Notes: generated by a model from the sequence alone, not told the origin. A DNA stretch of 64,000 bases from JAGWBF01 sp963663025 (GCA_963663025.1 OY760073.1:1488001-1552000), one strand, 5' to 3'. Counted from the stretch's first letter, positions 8,400 through 17,923 are shown. Made by a program: numbers and translations.

Positions 8400-9209
8400 C
8401 TAGACGTACTTCAGGTACTTGGCAAGCCAGTCGAGTATGTATCCCCACGCGATGTGGGCAGCTTCCGGCCTGTAGGAGTCCCGGGAATCGGAGAAGAAGG
8501 CGTGGGCTGCCTCATTCAGGGCATGGGCTTCCACAGTCTTGCCATTGCTCTTCAACTCGGCTTCGATCTTCTGCATGTCCTCGGGAGTTGGGTTGGTATC
8601 TTCCAAGCCCGAGATCAGCAGGATGGGACACGCGATGTTCTTTATCCGGTCGACCACGGGTACCGGATTGGCATCGGTGGGATTGATGGCGTTGTTGGGG
8701 TAGCAGGAGATCACTACCTTCGCATCCTTGGTGGTGGAAGCAAAGGACAATGCAACCGTGCCGCCGGAGCAGAAGCCGATGATGCCGATCCTGTCAGCGT
8801 CCACGCAGTCGAGGGTCTTCAGGTAGTCGAGGGCGCCCTGCATATCGCCATCGGCCTGGGCGTGAGGCCTGCTTCTGAGAGCAGCCCCGGCCGGGCCCAT
8901 GTCATGGTCCAGCTCTTCGATGGAGCGGAACCCGTTGCGGGTGTACAGGGCAGGCATAATGGAAACGTACCCGAAGAGGGCCAGGCGACGAGCAACATCC
9001 TTGACGTGCTCCTCGGTGCCGTGGATGCCATGGGGGAACACCACCGCTGGGAAGACCCCTTCCTCTTCGGGGCGCATCAGGTATGCAGGGATCTCTTCGC
9101 CGTTGTGCCCCTTGATCTTGACCTCGGTGGGGTTCATGTCCGAGTACCGATAAACCCCTGCTGGGGGAATAATGTCTGCCTTGGTTCGCGTCTTGATTGC
9201 TGTTGCCAC
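8400..9209 (-). CDS. dienelactone hydrolase family protein
   Basis: Alpha/beta hydrolase of 269 aa in the dienelactone hydrolase family, which opens lactones such as dienelactone to maleylacetate-type acids and also acts on other esters. The nucleophile elbow IGFCSGGTVAL places Cys near residue 147, giving the family's Cys-Asp-His triad; AAHAFF near 233 supplies the His. The N-terminus includes FPAVVFPHGIHGTEEHVKDV, the oxyanion-side strand. The start is GTG at 9209 with GGAGG nine bases upstream. It is a paralogue of the gene at 38.9-39.7 kb. The flanking genes give no pathway, so the substrate is unknown. Confidence 0.88.
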   Translation of the reverse strand: MATAIKTRTKADIIPPAGVYRYSDMNPTEVKIKGHNGEEIPAYLMRPEEEGVFPAVVFPHGIHGTEEHVKDVARRLALFGYVSIMPALYTRNGFRSIEELDHDMGPAGAALRSRPHAQADGDMQGALDYLKTLDCVDADRIGIIGFCSGGTVALSFASTTKDAKVVISCYPNNAINPTDANPVPVVDRIKNIACPILLISGLEDTNPTPEDMQKIEAELKSNGKTVEAHALNEAAHAFFSDSRDSYRPEAAHIAWGYILDWLAKYLKYV

Positions 9210-9302
9210 TACTTAACGCCTCCAGCTTATGAGATTTTGCTGTTCGCAAGGACTCCTGCGGGCTGCTCAATGACAGGCCCGGAAGTCCCCATTGGCCAAC
9301 TG

Positions 9303-12300
9303 CTAGAATGCCACATCCCCAGGTAATTGTCCAGTCCCGACCTCCTCTAGTGCCAGTCGTGCGAGGGGGGGCATGACAACCCCCGATTGGATGGCCTTCA
9401 CGCCGGTCGCAATGACGTTGGTCATGCCATCCCACCTGGATATGCAGCCCGTTACCTGGATGACCTGGTTCGCCAGTTCTCTCCGGTGTTTGGCGAACAG
9501 GTCGCGCCATATGATGACCTGGGCATCGCCCGTCTCATCCTCGATGGTCACAAACACTGTGCCATCTCGCCCGCGGGGATGCTGCCGTGCCACAGGCCAA
9601 CCAGCTATTACAACCTCTTCGGACTCTTGGCTCTTTTCCACCTCCGCAGTGGCGAGCACGCAGTGGTCCAGGCTGGGCCTCACGAACTCCATCAGGTGTC
9701 CCCTGGGATAGATGCCCATTGTGGCGTACTCCCATTGCATCTTCTCAGCATCGGAGAAGTCCTGCAGCTCAGGTACGCTGTCCTCTGTAGATATGGGCAA
9801 CACCATTTGCCCATTCTTCTTCGGCTGAAGGTGGAGGCCCACTTCCCACAGTGCTTCTCTGCGGTTCTTCGTAATACCGTCAAAGGCTCCGGCCATCACC
9901 AGGGAGCGCATCGCAGGCGGCTTCATCCCCGTCCGTTGGGCCAGGTTGCTCCCGCTTGTGTAGGGCCCCCTGCGCTCCCTCTCTTCCACGATGAGCTTTG
10001 CCGACTCCGGCCCAATATCTTCGATGAACCGCAGACCCAAGCGTACCGAACCCCCATCGGGGGTACACATCGCCCGGCTTCTGTTCACGCAGGGATTCAG
10101 GAAGGGCACCCCGAAGCGTCGTGCATCCTGTTTCAACGTCTCCATGGGATAGAACCCCATCGGCTGGTTGTTCATCAGGGCAACGAAGAACTCCAACGGG
10201 TAGTACCGCTTGAGCCACGTAGCCTGGTAAGCGGTAACAGCAAAGGCGTGGGAGTGGGACTCTGGGAACATGTAGTGGCCGTTGATCTTGCCAAATATCT
10301 TCTTGGCTGCCTCTTCGGATACACCCTTTCGTTGTGCCCCTTCCAGGAACCTTCGCCAGTGCATGTCGATAAGGTGCGCATTGTTGGGCTTGGCAAAGGC
10401 GCGACGAATCTCGTCGGCCTCGGCTGCCGTCATGCCCGCCACATCCTCTATGAGCTGCACAACCTGCTCCTGCCAGACGATGATCCCGTAGCCTCGCTCC
10501 AAAGCCCGTTTCTCCAGGGGATGGTCGTACTCCCACTCCGCCCCGCGCCTGTAGCGTTCGACAAACTGGGACACCGCGCTACCCTGGGTGCCCACCCCAG
10601 GTCGTATAAGAGCGACCTGGTAAGCAAGGTCCAGCAAGTCTCGCGACCTCAGCCTCTGGCCCATCTTCAACTGGGCCGGCGACTGAAGCAGAAAGACCCC
10701 CTTGGACATACCCTCGTTTATCATGTCGTACACATTGGGGTCCTCCGGGTCTATCGTGCTCGGGTCCGGCCGTCGGCCCTCCCTTGCCTCCACCATGTCC
10801 AATGCCTCTTCTATCTGGTCCAACACCGGCAAGGAGAGAATGTCTATCTTGGCGAACCCGGCATCAGCCACGCTGTCCTTGTTCCAGTCCATAATGAACC
10901 GGCCATCCATGGCCCCCGCCCTTATGGGAACCATCATGGGAATGGGGGAGCAGCTCAACACCATGCCGCCCACATGCTGGCCCAACCCCCTGGGCGCATC
11001 CATAAGCTGGGGGGCGAGGTCCAGCAGGTCCCGCCACCCGCCGGCATGAACCTTGTCCCGAAATTCAGGCAGTTCCATCATCTCCGTCCGCAGGTCGGCA
11101 GCATCATGGGAATGGAGCCTCTTAGAAAGGAGGGTAAGCTGCTCCCGGGGAAGCCCCAGGGCTTTGCCCAGGTCCTGGATGATCCCCTTTACGCTGTAAG
11201 TGGAAATAGCCCCGGTCAGCACAGCGTACTCGGGGCCAAAGTGGCGATGCACCCTCTCGATCAGCTCATCCCTGAGACCCCGGGGAAAGTCCAGGTCGAT
11301 GTCCGGCAGCATCTTCATGTCTTCGGAGATGAACCGCTCCAGGGTGAGGTCCCACCGCAGGGGATCCACGTGGCTGATGCCGATAAGGTATCCGACCAGC
11401 AACGCCACCGACGAGCCTCGCCCCCGCCCGGGTGGCTTCTCCTCCAACGGAGTCTCCGGGCGTGTCAGGCCGCGCTCCTCCATGATCCGCTGGGCTATCA
11501 TGACGATCTCCCTGTAGAGCAGCAGGAAACCCGCAAGGTTCAGTCGCTGGATCAGCCCGAACTCTTCCTGGAGACGCTTCTCAACCCGCCGGGGCACACT
11601 GCCCCCGTACCGCCGGGCCGCAGCTTCGTAGCACAGCCTTTGCAGAAAGCTGTCGGGAGTGTACCCATCGGGCACCGCCGGCTCGGGCAGAGAGTAGCCC
11701 AGGTCTTTGCTGAGGTCGAAGGTGCAGCCCTCGGCGATGCGGAGGGTGTTGGAGAGGGCTTCCGGGCAGTCGTTGAAGAGCTTCTCCATCTCCTCCTGGG
11801 GCTTCAGGCAAAGGTGCTCATTTGGATAGATGTGGGGCAAGGCCTGATCTATGGTGGTGTTGAGCTTGGCAGCCACCAGCGCATGCTGGAGCCGGTGCCG
11901 GCTGGGGTGATGATAGTGGACATCATTGGTGGCGACGACCGGTGCGCCGACATCCCTGGCAATCTTCAGCAGCTCCCGGTTGCGCGCGGTGTCCCCCTGC
12001 AGGAAGTTGCGCTGGAGCTCGACGTACACCGAACCCGATCCATACCAGTCCATATACCGCTTCAGAAGCTCACGGGCCTTCCTGCGACGGCCTTCCATCG
12101 CCAGTTGGGAGACCTGCCCATGCCGTCCGCCCGCCAGCAGAATGACTCCCTGGGAGTGCTCCGCCAAGTGGGCAGGATCCAGCTTCGGCTCCCTGCGGTC
12201 CGCAGCGTTGGCAAGGGTAAACAGGCGGGAGATGTTAGAATAGCCGACCGGAGTCTCGGCCAGGAGAGTGATTCGCGAGCCGTCATTCATGGTCAGCTCG

Positions 12301-12512
12301 CCGCCGGTGATGGGCCTCACTCCCAGGCTGTTGGCAAGCCGTGCGAACTCCAACGCCCCACAGAGGTTCACGTCAGTCAATGCCAGGAACGGGTAACCGT
12401 ACTCCTTAGCTTGGGCCAGCAGCTCATGGATGTGGGAGGCCCCCATGCCAAAGGAGTAGAAGCTCTTGGCATGAAGCTCGACGTACCGGGAAGGTGTAGG
12501 AATCGGCCTCAT
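9303..12512 (-). CDS. dnaE2: error-prone DNA polymerase III alpha subunit (DnaE2)
   Basis: C-family polymerase of 1069 aa used with ImuB in SOS-type translesion synthesis. The N-terminal PHP domain begins YVELHAKSFYSFGMGASH, and the palm catalytic acids are in LPDIDLDFPRG near residues 398-407. Helix-hairpin-helix segments (GLRFIEDIGPESAKLIVEE) lie near 850 and a C-terminal OB fold carries VIIAGWPVARQHPRG. The length matches DnaE2 (about 1050-1100 aa), not replicative DnaE1. An upstream in-frame start at 12641 is rejected because it would overlap imuB by 130 bases; the ATG at 12512 overlaps the imuB stop as ATGA, the usual coupling. The fingers keep the GRGRGSS segment. Confidence 0.95.
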   Translation of the reverse strand: MRPIPTPSRYVELHAKSFYSFGMGASHIHELLAQAKEYGYPFLALTDVNLCGALEFARLANSLGVRPITGGELTMNDGSRITLLAETPVGYSNISRLFTLANAADRREPKLDPAHLAEHSQGVILLAGGRHGQVSQLAMEGRRRKARELLKRYMDWYGSGSVYVELQRNFLQGDTARNRELLKIARDVGAPVVATNDVHYHHPSRHRLQHALVAAKLNTTIDQALPHIYPNEHLCLKPQEEMEKLFNDCPEALSNTLRIAEGCTFDLSKDLGYSLPEPAVPDGYTPDSFLQRLCYEAAARRYGGSVPRRVEKRLQEEFGLIQRLNLAGFLLLYREIVMIAQRIMEERGLTRPETPLEEKPPGRGRGSSVALLVGYLIGISHVDPLRWDLTLERFISEDMKMLPDIDLDFPRGLRDELIERVHRHFGPEYAVLTGAISTYSVKGIIQDLGKALGLPREQLTLLSKRLHSHDAADLRTEMMELPEFRDKVHAGGWRDLLDLAPQLMDAPRGLGQHVGGMVLSCSPIPMMVPIRAGAMDGRFIMDWNKDSVADAGFAKIDILSLPVLDQIEEALDMVEAREGRRPDPSTIDPEDPNVYDMINEGMSKGVFLLQSPAQLKMGQRLRSRDLLDLAYQVALIRPGVGTQGSAVSQFVERYRRGAEWEYDHPLEKRALERGYGIIVWQEQVVQLIEDVAGMTAAEADEIRRAFAKPNNAHLIDMHWRRFLEGAQRKGVSEEAAKKIFGKINGHYMFPESHSHAFAVTAYQATWLKRYYPLEFFVALMNNQPMGFYPMETLKQDARRFGVPFLNPCVNRSRAMCTPDGGSVRLGLRFIEDIGPESAKLIVEERERRGPYTSGSNLAQRTGMKPPAMRSLVMAGAFDGITKNRREALWEVGLHLQPKKNGQMVLPISTEDSVPELQDFSDAEKMQWEYATMGIYPRGHLMEFVRPSLDHCVLATAEVEKSQESEEVVIAGWPVARQHPRGRDGTVFVTIEDETGDAQVIIWRDLFAKHRRELANQVIQVTGCISRWDGMTNVIATGVKAIQSGVVMPPLARLALEEVGTGQLPGDVAF

Positions 12513-13957
12513 CCACGCTGCCGGAACCACCGGCCGTTGGACCTGTCCCGGAACAGGGTGAGCCGGCTGCCATCGCTGGAATCGATATGGTAGTAGGTAC
12601 GGTCCACGGGCTGCGGCAGCCACCACAGGTGGAAGCTCCATTCATCCACTATGCCGACCACCGAGCGCCAACAACGCCCGACCTGCACAGATACAGGCTG
12701 GCCCTCCGATCCTTCCTTTACCTGCACCGGCACCGGCGCATTAAGCGGCCTGATAGCGTCCCGTCCCGCGGGATCAATGGGCATCTGCAGAAAGCGCGTC
12801 TCCAGGGCGGGATGCCACGGGGCAACCTGGGCCACCTTGTACAAAGCATAGCCTCCATTCTCCCGCAGCCTCAACCGCCGGTCCGCCTCCACCAGCTGCC
12901 TCTCCCCGTCCTCCTTGGCACCTTCCAGCAGGCCCATCTGTACACCCGACTCTCCCGTGAAGCCGGACAGGGTGAGGGTCACATCCTCTACGGGAACGGA
13001 CGGAGGGTCCAGCTGGACCCGTCCCTTCACAGCGACCGAAGCCTTCTCCCATGTGCTCACCGGCTGCTTGAAAGCTATCGATCTATCCCAGGAAGGCGCA
13101 CCGTAGCCAGAACATCGCAAGACCGCCGCACTCACACACCCGCCCTTCATCTGCGGCCTGGCATATCCTCTCTTGAGGAGGGTATCGATCACTACGAAAA
13201 GCATCTGGATAGAGGAAGAGGGAAATGGAAGGGAGATATGCTCGACTATCGGCTCTTCGGACACCATGGGAACGACGGGGCTGTCATCGGCCCCGTTGCA
13301 GAGAGCCCAAGCCCTTCCGCCGCTGTGCCCGAAGCGGCCTGTCAGCATATGCCTGCTCATGGATGCGACCGCCCCCATGGTGCGCAGGCCAAGTTGGCGC
13401 ATCTCCTTCTTCACATCGGCGGAGATGGGGAGCAGGTCGATGGATCGAGGCCCAAGAAAAGCCCTGACATCATCGGGGACCTTGAAGGCTCCGCGGGGCT
13501 CGCACATGCGGGCCGCTACAAGGGCGGGAAACTTGGCATCGGCTACTCCGATGCGGGGCTCCAGGTGTGGGGGGAGGGAGTTCATCAAAGCGGACACCGC
13601 TCCAGCCTCGCCGTGGTACAGCCCCTCCAGGCCATCCAGTCGCACGTAAGCTATGCCAAGCTCGGACCCTTCAACCCGGTCGCTAACCCTCTGCAGGGCG
13701 GTAAGCATCCTCGAGAAGACCTCACGGTAGTGCGCCTCGTCGGCGTCCAGCACAACTGCGCCCACATGATGTGACAGGGCTTGCTCCAAAGTCATGCCGG
13801 CCTCTGCAGCAATGCCCGGAAAGCTGTCCACGACCTGTGCCTTCCCTTTGCCCGGACTGCGGTCTACCACCAGGACAGGCCTGTTCTTCAAACGGGGTTG
13901 CCGCCTTATCTCAGCCTTCACCCTGAAATGGGTGACGAGGACACACGCCACTCTCAT
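12509..13957 (-). CDS. imuB: ImuB-like, catalytically inactive Y-family polymerase homologue
   Basis: Protein of 482 aa related to DinB/UmuC that acts as the adaptor of the ImuA'-ImuB-DnaE2 mutasome. The Y-family catalytic Asp at the N-terminus is missing: the strand reads ACVLVTHF where active enzymes have DMDAFF. The second catalytic pair is altered too, with YVRLDGLEG in place of YSIDEAF, so the first acid remains and the second is lost. This matches ImuB, which is non-catalytic. A C-terminal region (about residues 380-480) follows the little-finger domain. Its stop overlaps the dnaE2 ATG. GGAG lies 6 bases before the ATG at 13957. No imuA is adjacent. Confidence 0.9.
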   Translation of the reverse strand: MRVACVLVTHFRVKAEIRRQPRLKNRPVLVVDRSPGKGKAQVVDSFPGIAAEAGMTLEQALSHHVGAVVLDADEAHYREVFSRMLTALQRVSDRVEGSELGIAYVRLDGLEGLYHGEAGAVSALMNSLPPHLEPRIGVADAKFPALVAARMCEPRGAFKVPDDVRAFLGPRSIDLLPISADVKKEMRQLGLRTMGAVASMSRHMLTGRFGHSGGRAWALCNGADDSPVVPMVSEEPIVEHISLPFPSSSIQMLFVVIDTLLKRGYARPQMKGGCVSAAVLRCSGYGAPSWDRSIAFKQPVSTWEKASVAVKGRVQLDPPSVPVEDVTLTLSGFTGESGVQMGLLEGAKEDGERQLVEADRRLRLRENGGYALYKVAQVAPWHPALETRFLQMPIDPAGRDAIRPLNAPVPVQVKEGSEGQPVSVQVGRCWRSVVGIVDEWSFHLWWLPQPVDRTYYHIDSSDGSRLTLFRDRSNGRWFRQRG

Positions 13958-13995
13958 AGAAGCTCCATGGTACGTCTCGGGTGGTTGGGCAGACG

Positions 13996-14025
13996 ATGTT
14001 ACAGAATGCCTGTTCTAGTTGTCAA
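13996..14025 (-). promoter_or_regulatory. imuB-dnaE2 promoter with a LexA-like operator in the spacer
   Basis: On the minus strand, TTGACA (14025-14020), an 18-base spacer and TAACAT (14001-13996). The spacer contains GAAC-AGGC-ATTC (14015-14004), one base away from the GAAC-N4-GTTC LexA site of Gram-positive-type repressors, nested in the wider palindrome AGAA-N6-TTCT. A repressor bound here would block RNA polymerase, as expected for a damage-inducible mutasome. The assignment to LexA is inference. Confidence 0.65.
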
Positions 14026-14082
14026 CCAACCCTTGGTACCCATGGCCCATGGAAGAACCCCCAGCATCGACCCGATAAATAC

Positions 14083-14116
14083 AAGAGGGCCGAGCTTTTG
14101 AAAGCTCGGCCCTCTT
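14083..14116 (-). terminator. terminator of the amidohydrolase operon
   Basis: A perfect 16-bp stem (14083-14098 with 14101-14116) lies 36 bases past the stop of the last amidohydrolase. On the minus strand it is followed by GTATTTATC, a weak U-rich tract. Confidence 0.75.
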
Positions 14117-14152
14117 CCTGTACATGTTCAGCCGGCGATTTACGCCGTCGGT

Positions 14153-15334
14153 CTACAGCCTCAGGAACGAAGCAGCATTGTCGTACATGTGCTTCTTGAG
14201 GGCATCACCGCTGAAGCTGCCCCAGATATCCCACTCCATGACCTCTTTGGCCGTCTCGGGGAACCATGCCTGGCCGTGGGGGTAGTCGGACTGGTGCATG
14301 AGGCAGTCCTCGCCCAGGATCTCGACACAGGCCTTGGTCATGGCAGGACCCTCGAAGGGCTCGGCGGCGCATACCACCCGTCCCATCTGGGCATACTCGA
14401 TGGGGGTGTACTTCAAGTCGGGCGTAACGCCGGACACGTAGCTCTTGTTGAAGCCCAGGCGGATGAGCCAGTTGGGCAGCCAGCCATGCCCCACCTCGGC
14501 GGTGCCGAAGCGAATGTTGGGATAGCGGTCCAGCATCCCCGACAGGATAACGTAGGCGAACAGCCTGGCTGCTCCCCAGGGGTGGGCTGCCGTGCGGGCG
14601 ACCACCGTGTTGCCCCAGACATCCTTGTAGCCGGGGAAGTAGGGAGGCTCGAAGAAGAAGCTGTGGTGCACCAAGGGCAAGTTGAGGTCATTGATGGCAG
14701 CGAATATCGGCTCCAGGGAAGGATCGTCAATTGGGAGTCCTTCCTTCAGGTGCACCCATACCGCTGCCGCCCACGGCGCATTGCCCCAGTGCTTGATCTC
14801 CGATACCGACCACTCCGGGTCAATGCCCGGCACCTGGATAGCGGTCTTCAGGCGGTCGGTGTTCACGGACGTGAAGGTGTCCATGTAGTTGTGGTAGCCC
14901 CGGTACAAGCCCTCGCTCAGGGTGACATCATCGAGGCCCGTTATAGTGGTTGCCCAGGTGCCGGGGAAGATGAAGTCGATGTCCCGGCCCTCCATGTCCA
15001 TGTCGATCAGGCGGTCGGCGGAGTTCTCCTCATCGACACCCGCATGGGCCTTTGCCCGGTGCTGGCTGACGGTGCGACCTTCCAGGGCGCTCCTGCCACC
15101 GGCCACCGCCTTGTCGTCATCGGACTTGGGGGCTGTGCCGGGGAAGCGGTCGAATGGGATGGCGCCCACGGTGATGCCGCTGCGAGTGCTGCCGTCGGGG
15201 TTGGTTCGCACCCGGTAGAAGGGCTTCAGCTCCTCCATCCGGGCGCGGAAGCTGGGCTCCACGTACTTCTCCAGTACCTCCATGGCTGGGTTCACATGGG
15301 TATCCATATCTATGATCTTGTAGCCGTCTCTCAA
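14153..15334 (-). CDS. amidohydrolase-superfamily metal-dependent hydrolase, paralogue 1
   Basis: TIM-barrel hydrolase of 393 aa from the amidohydrolase_2 (ACMSD-like) family, which hydrolyses or decarboxylates using one metal ion. The N-terminal strand IIDMDTHVNP gives the D-x-D-x-H form of the metal motif. LPLVHHSFFF near residue 217, AEVGHGWLPNW near 277 and HQSDYPHG near 351 supply the other His and Asp ligands. The start is TTG at 15334, with GGAGG six bases upstream; all paralogues begin (M)RDGYK or FK, which supports this. It is last in a three-gene operon and is followed by a strong terminator. It is most similar by eye to paralogue 3. The substrate is unknown. Confidence 0.85.
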   Translation of the reverse strand: MRDGYKIIDMDTHVNPAMEVLEKYVEPSFRARMEELKPFYRVRTNPDGSTRSGITVGAIPFDRFPGTAPKSDDDKAVAGGRSALEGRTVSQHRAKAHAGVDEENSADRLIDMDMEGRDIDFIFPGTWATTITGLDDVTLSEGLYRGYHNYMDTFTSVNTDRLKTAIQVPGIDPEWSVSEIKHWGNAPWAAAVWVHLKEGLPIDDPSLEPIFAAINDLNLPLVHHSFFFEPPYFPGYKDVWGNTVVARTAAHPWGAARLFAYVILSGMLDRYPNIRFGTAEVGHGWLPNWLIRLGFNKSYVSGVTPDLKYTPIEYAQMGRVVCAAEPFEGPAMTKACVEILGEDCLMHQSDYPHGQAWFPETAKEVMEWDIWGSFSGDALKKHMYDNAASFLRL

Positions 15335-15395
15335 TTTGCGCCTCCTATGCGTTTTTCCGGTTCCACCGGGTACTGCTCCGACCTCGGAGGTCTAT

Positions 15396-16580
15396 CTAGG
15401 CCAGTCGGAGGAAATTCTCCGCATTGCCCGACATGTGCTTGGTCAGGGCCGCCGGGCTGAACTCGGGCCAGAAGTCCCACTCCATGACTTCCTTGGCTGT
15501 TTCGGGCCACCAGCATTCGCCATGTGGATAGTCCGACTGGTGCATCAGGCAGTCCTCACCCAGGACCTCGATACATGCCTTGGTCATGGCGGGACCTTCA
15601 AAAGGTTCGGCGGCGCACACCCAGCGCCCCATCTGACAATACTCCAAGGGTGTGTATTTCAGGTCCGGAGTCACGCCGCTGACGTAGCTCTTGTTGAAGC
15701 CCAGGCGGATAACCCAGTTGGGCAGCCAGCCGTGCCCCGTTTCCGATGTTGCGAATCGCAGGTTGGGGTACCTGTCGAACAACCCCGACAGGATGATGTA
15801 TGCGCCCAGCCTGGCAGCCCCCCAGGGATGGGCAGCGCTTCGAGCAACCACGGTGTTGCCCCAGATGTCCTGGTAGCCCGGGAAGTAGGGGGGCTCGAAG
15901 AAGAAGCTGTGGTGCACTAGGGGAAGGTCCATGTCGTTCATGACGGCAAAGATCGGGTCTATTGAAGGATCATCGATGGGGAGACCCTCCTTGAGGTGTA
16001 TCCATACACCGGCCACCCACTTTTCCTTCCCCCACTTCTTGATCTCCGAAATAGCCCACTCCGGGTCCGCACCCGGGACCTGCAGCTCGCTCTTGAGCCG
16101 GTCCGGGGCAATGGAGGTATAGGACTGCATATAGTGGTGGTAGGCGCGATAAAGCCCGTGGGTCAGGGTGACATCGTCGAGGGCTGTCATGGTAGACACC
16201 CACTGCGTCGGGAATATCATGTCGATATCCCGGCCCTCGGTGTCCATATCCTGGATGCGCCCCTGGGAGTTCTCATCCTGGGTATCGGGCTGCACCTTAG
16301 CCCTGTGCTGGCTGGTGGTACGGCCCTCCAGTGCGTCTCGGCCTCCCACCACCGCAGCGGCATCTCCGGCATCGGGGGCTGTCCCCGGGAAGCGGTTGAA
16401 CCGCACCGGCCCGATGCTCAGGCTCTTTCTGCTGCCGCCCTCAACAGCCTCCCGTTGACGAATGTAGGGGGCTAGCTCTTCGAGACGAGGTCGGAAGCTG
16501 GGCTCGACGAACTTCTCCAGCACGGCGAAGTCCGGGTTCACGTGGGTATCCATGTCGATGACCTTGAAGCCGTCTCTCAC
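15396..16580 (-). CDS. amidohydrolase-superfamily metal-dependent hydrolase, paralogue 2
   Basis: Hydrolase of 394 aa, colinear with its neighbours. Metal-site motifs are VIDMDTHVNP near residue 7, LPLVHHSFFF, SETGHGWLPNW and HQSDYPHG. It starts with GTG at 16580 behind GGAGGTG. It differs most from the others in the middle insert (IRQREAVEGGSRKSLSIGP) and the C-terminus (EFSPAALTKHMSGN), so the substrate pocket has probably diverged. It sits 61 bases upstream of paralogue 1 and 36 bases downstream of paralogue 3 on the same strand, with no terminator between, so the three are likely one transcript. Confidence 0.85.
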   Translation of the reverse strand: MRDGFKVIDMDTHVNPDFAVLEKFVEPSFRPRLEELAPYIRQREAVEGGSRKSLSIGPVRFNRFPGTAPDAGDAAAVVGGRDALEGRTTSQHRAKVQPDTQDENSQGRIQDMDTEGRDIDMIFPTQWVSTMTALDDVTLTHGLYRAYHHYMQSYTSIAPDRLKSELQVPGADPEWAISEIKKWGKEKWVAGVWIHLKEGLPIDDPSIDPIFAVMNDMDLPLVHHSFFFEPPYFPGYQDIWGNTVVARSAAHPWGAARLGAYIILSGLFDRYPNLRFATSETGHGWLPNWVIRLGFNKSYVSGVTPDLKYTPLEYCQMGRWVCAAEPFEGPAMTKACIEVLGEDCLMHQSDYPHGECWWPETAKEVMEWDFWPEFSPAALTKHMSGNAENFLRLA

Positions 16581-16616
16581 GATACACCTCCCTCGGGGTG
16601 TAAGCTTACCGCAGGG

Positions 16617-17798
16617 TTAGCTCAGGCGAAGGAAATTGGCGGCGTTGTCATACATATGCTTCTTGAGAGCATCTTTGCCCAACTCTCCCCAGATGTCCCA
16701 CTCCATGACCTCTTTGGCCGTCTCGGGGAACCATGCCTGGCCGTGGGGGTAGTCGGACTGGTGCATCAGGCAGTCCTCGCCCAAGATCTCGATGACCGCC
16801 TTGGTCATGGCCGGACCCTCGAAGGGCTCGCACCCGCAGGCAACTCTGCCCATCTGGGCGTACTCGATGGGCGTGTACTTCAGGTCCGGGGTCACGCCGG
16901 ACACATAGCTCTTGTTGAAGCCCAGGCGGATGAGCCAATTGGGCAGCCAGCCATGCCCCACTTCCATTGCGCCGAAGCGAAGGTTGGGGTACTTGTCCAG
17001 CATGCCGGAAAGGATCACGTAGGAGAAGAGTCGGGCAGCCCCCCAGGGATGGGCGGCGCTGCGGGCGACCACTGTGTTGCCCCATATGTCCCTGTAGCCG
17101 GGGAAGTAGGGGGGCTCGAAGAAGAAGCTATGATGGATATAGGGCAGGTCAAGGTCGTTGACCACATCCCAGATGGGGTAGAGGGTGGGATCGTCGATGG
17201 GAAGGCCTTCTTTGAGATGCACCCACACCGCTACCGCCCAAGGTGCGTTGCTCCACTTCTTGATCTCGGAGATGGCCCATTCTGGGTCCGCGCCAGGCAC
17301 CTGGATCGCGCTCTTGAGCCGATTGGGGTCGGCGGAGGTGTACTCCTGCATGTAGTTGTGGTAAGCGGCGTACATGCCCTCCGCCAGGGTGACATCCTCG
17401 ATACCCGTAACCGTCGTCGCCCAGGTTCCGGGTATGATGTAGTCGATGTCCCTGCCCTCCAGGTCCATGTCATGCAAGCGCCCTACGGAGTTCTCTTCCT
17501 GGACGGCGGGCTGGGTTGGGTGACGGTGGGTGTTGCCGGCCCGGCCTTCCAAAGCGCTCCTACCGCCGGCCACCGCCTTGACGTCGTCTTCTGAGGGAGC
17601 AGTTCCCGGAAAGCGGTCGAATGGGATGGCGCCGAAGCTGATGCCCGATGATGTGACACCGCTGATCTCCCTGACCCTCAGGTAGGGTTTGAACTCGGGC
17701 TGACGGGGCCGGAAACTGGGCTCCATATACTTTTCCAGCACTTCGTGGGCAGGGTTTACATGGGTGTCCATATCTATAATCTTATAACCGTCTCGCAC
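16617..17798 (-). CDS. amidohydrolase-superfamily metal-dependent hydrolase, paralogue 3
   Basis: Hydrolase of 393 aa and first gene of the three-gene operon. Motifs: IIDMDTHVNP near residue 7, LPYIHHSFFF (one change from the LPLVHHSFFF of the others), MEVGHGWLPNW and HQSDYPHG. The segment VACGCEPFEGPAM replaces the VCAAEPFEGPAM of paralogue 1. The start is GTG at 17798 with GGAGGTG upstream. A good promoter lies at 17887-17915, directly beyond the terminator of paralogue 4. Its function could be hydrolysis of an amide, lactone or aromatic acid; the family is too broad for more. Confidence 0.85.
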   Translation of the reverse strand: MRDGYKIIDMDTHVNPAHEVLEKYMEPSFRPRQPEFKPYLRVREISGVTSSGISFGAIPFDRFPGTAPSEDDVKAVAGGRSALEGRAGNTHRHPTQPAVQEENSVGRLHDMDLEGRDIDYIIPGTWATTVTGIEDVTLAEGMYAAYHNYMQEYTSADPNRLKSAIQVPGADPEWAISEIKKWSNAPWAVAVWVHLKEGLPIDDPTLYPIWDVVNDLDLPYIHHSFFFEPPYFPGYRDIWGNTVVARSAAHPWGAARLFSYVILSGMLDKYPNLRFGAMEVGHGWLPNWLIRLGFNKSYVSGVTPDLKYTPIEYAQMGRVACGCEPFEGPAMTKAVIEILGEDCLMHQSDYPHGQAWFPETAKEVMEWDIWGELGKDALKKHMYDNAANFLRLS

Positions 17799-17886
17799 GT
17801 ATCACCTCCATGGGATTTGCTGTCGGTTCTACAGGTAGCCTGCTATAGGCAATGCCTACCCGTCATTCCTACCGGTCTTGCCGCCA

Positions 17887-17915
17887 ATTTTATGGTCGAG
17901 GGGTTGGGCTGTCAA
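17887..17915 (-). promoter_or_regulatory. promoter of the three-amidohydrolase operon
   Basis: Minus strand: TTGACA (17915-17910), 17-base spacer, TAAAAT (17892-17887). The -10 box runs into the 13-base element AATTGGCGGCAAG (17889-17877), which is also found at the same place in the promoter of paralogue 4. Confidence 0.75.
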
Positions 17916-17923
17916 GGAAAAGA

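Noticed and set aside
9387..12593. 1068-codon open frame on the + strand opposite dnaE2
   Set aside because: It is a shadow frame caused by the GC-rich codon use of dnaE2. Its translation is rich in Pro, His, Gly and Gln and has no family features, while the minus strand has all polymerase motifs.
12509..12641. A dnaE2 start at 12641
   Set aside because: The extra 43 residues overlap imuB and are Pro/Ala-rich with no homology; the ATG at 12512 gives the usual ATGA coupling.
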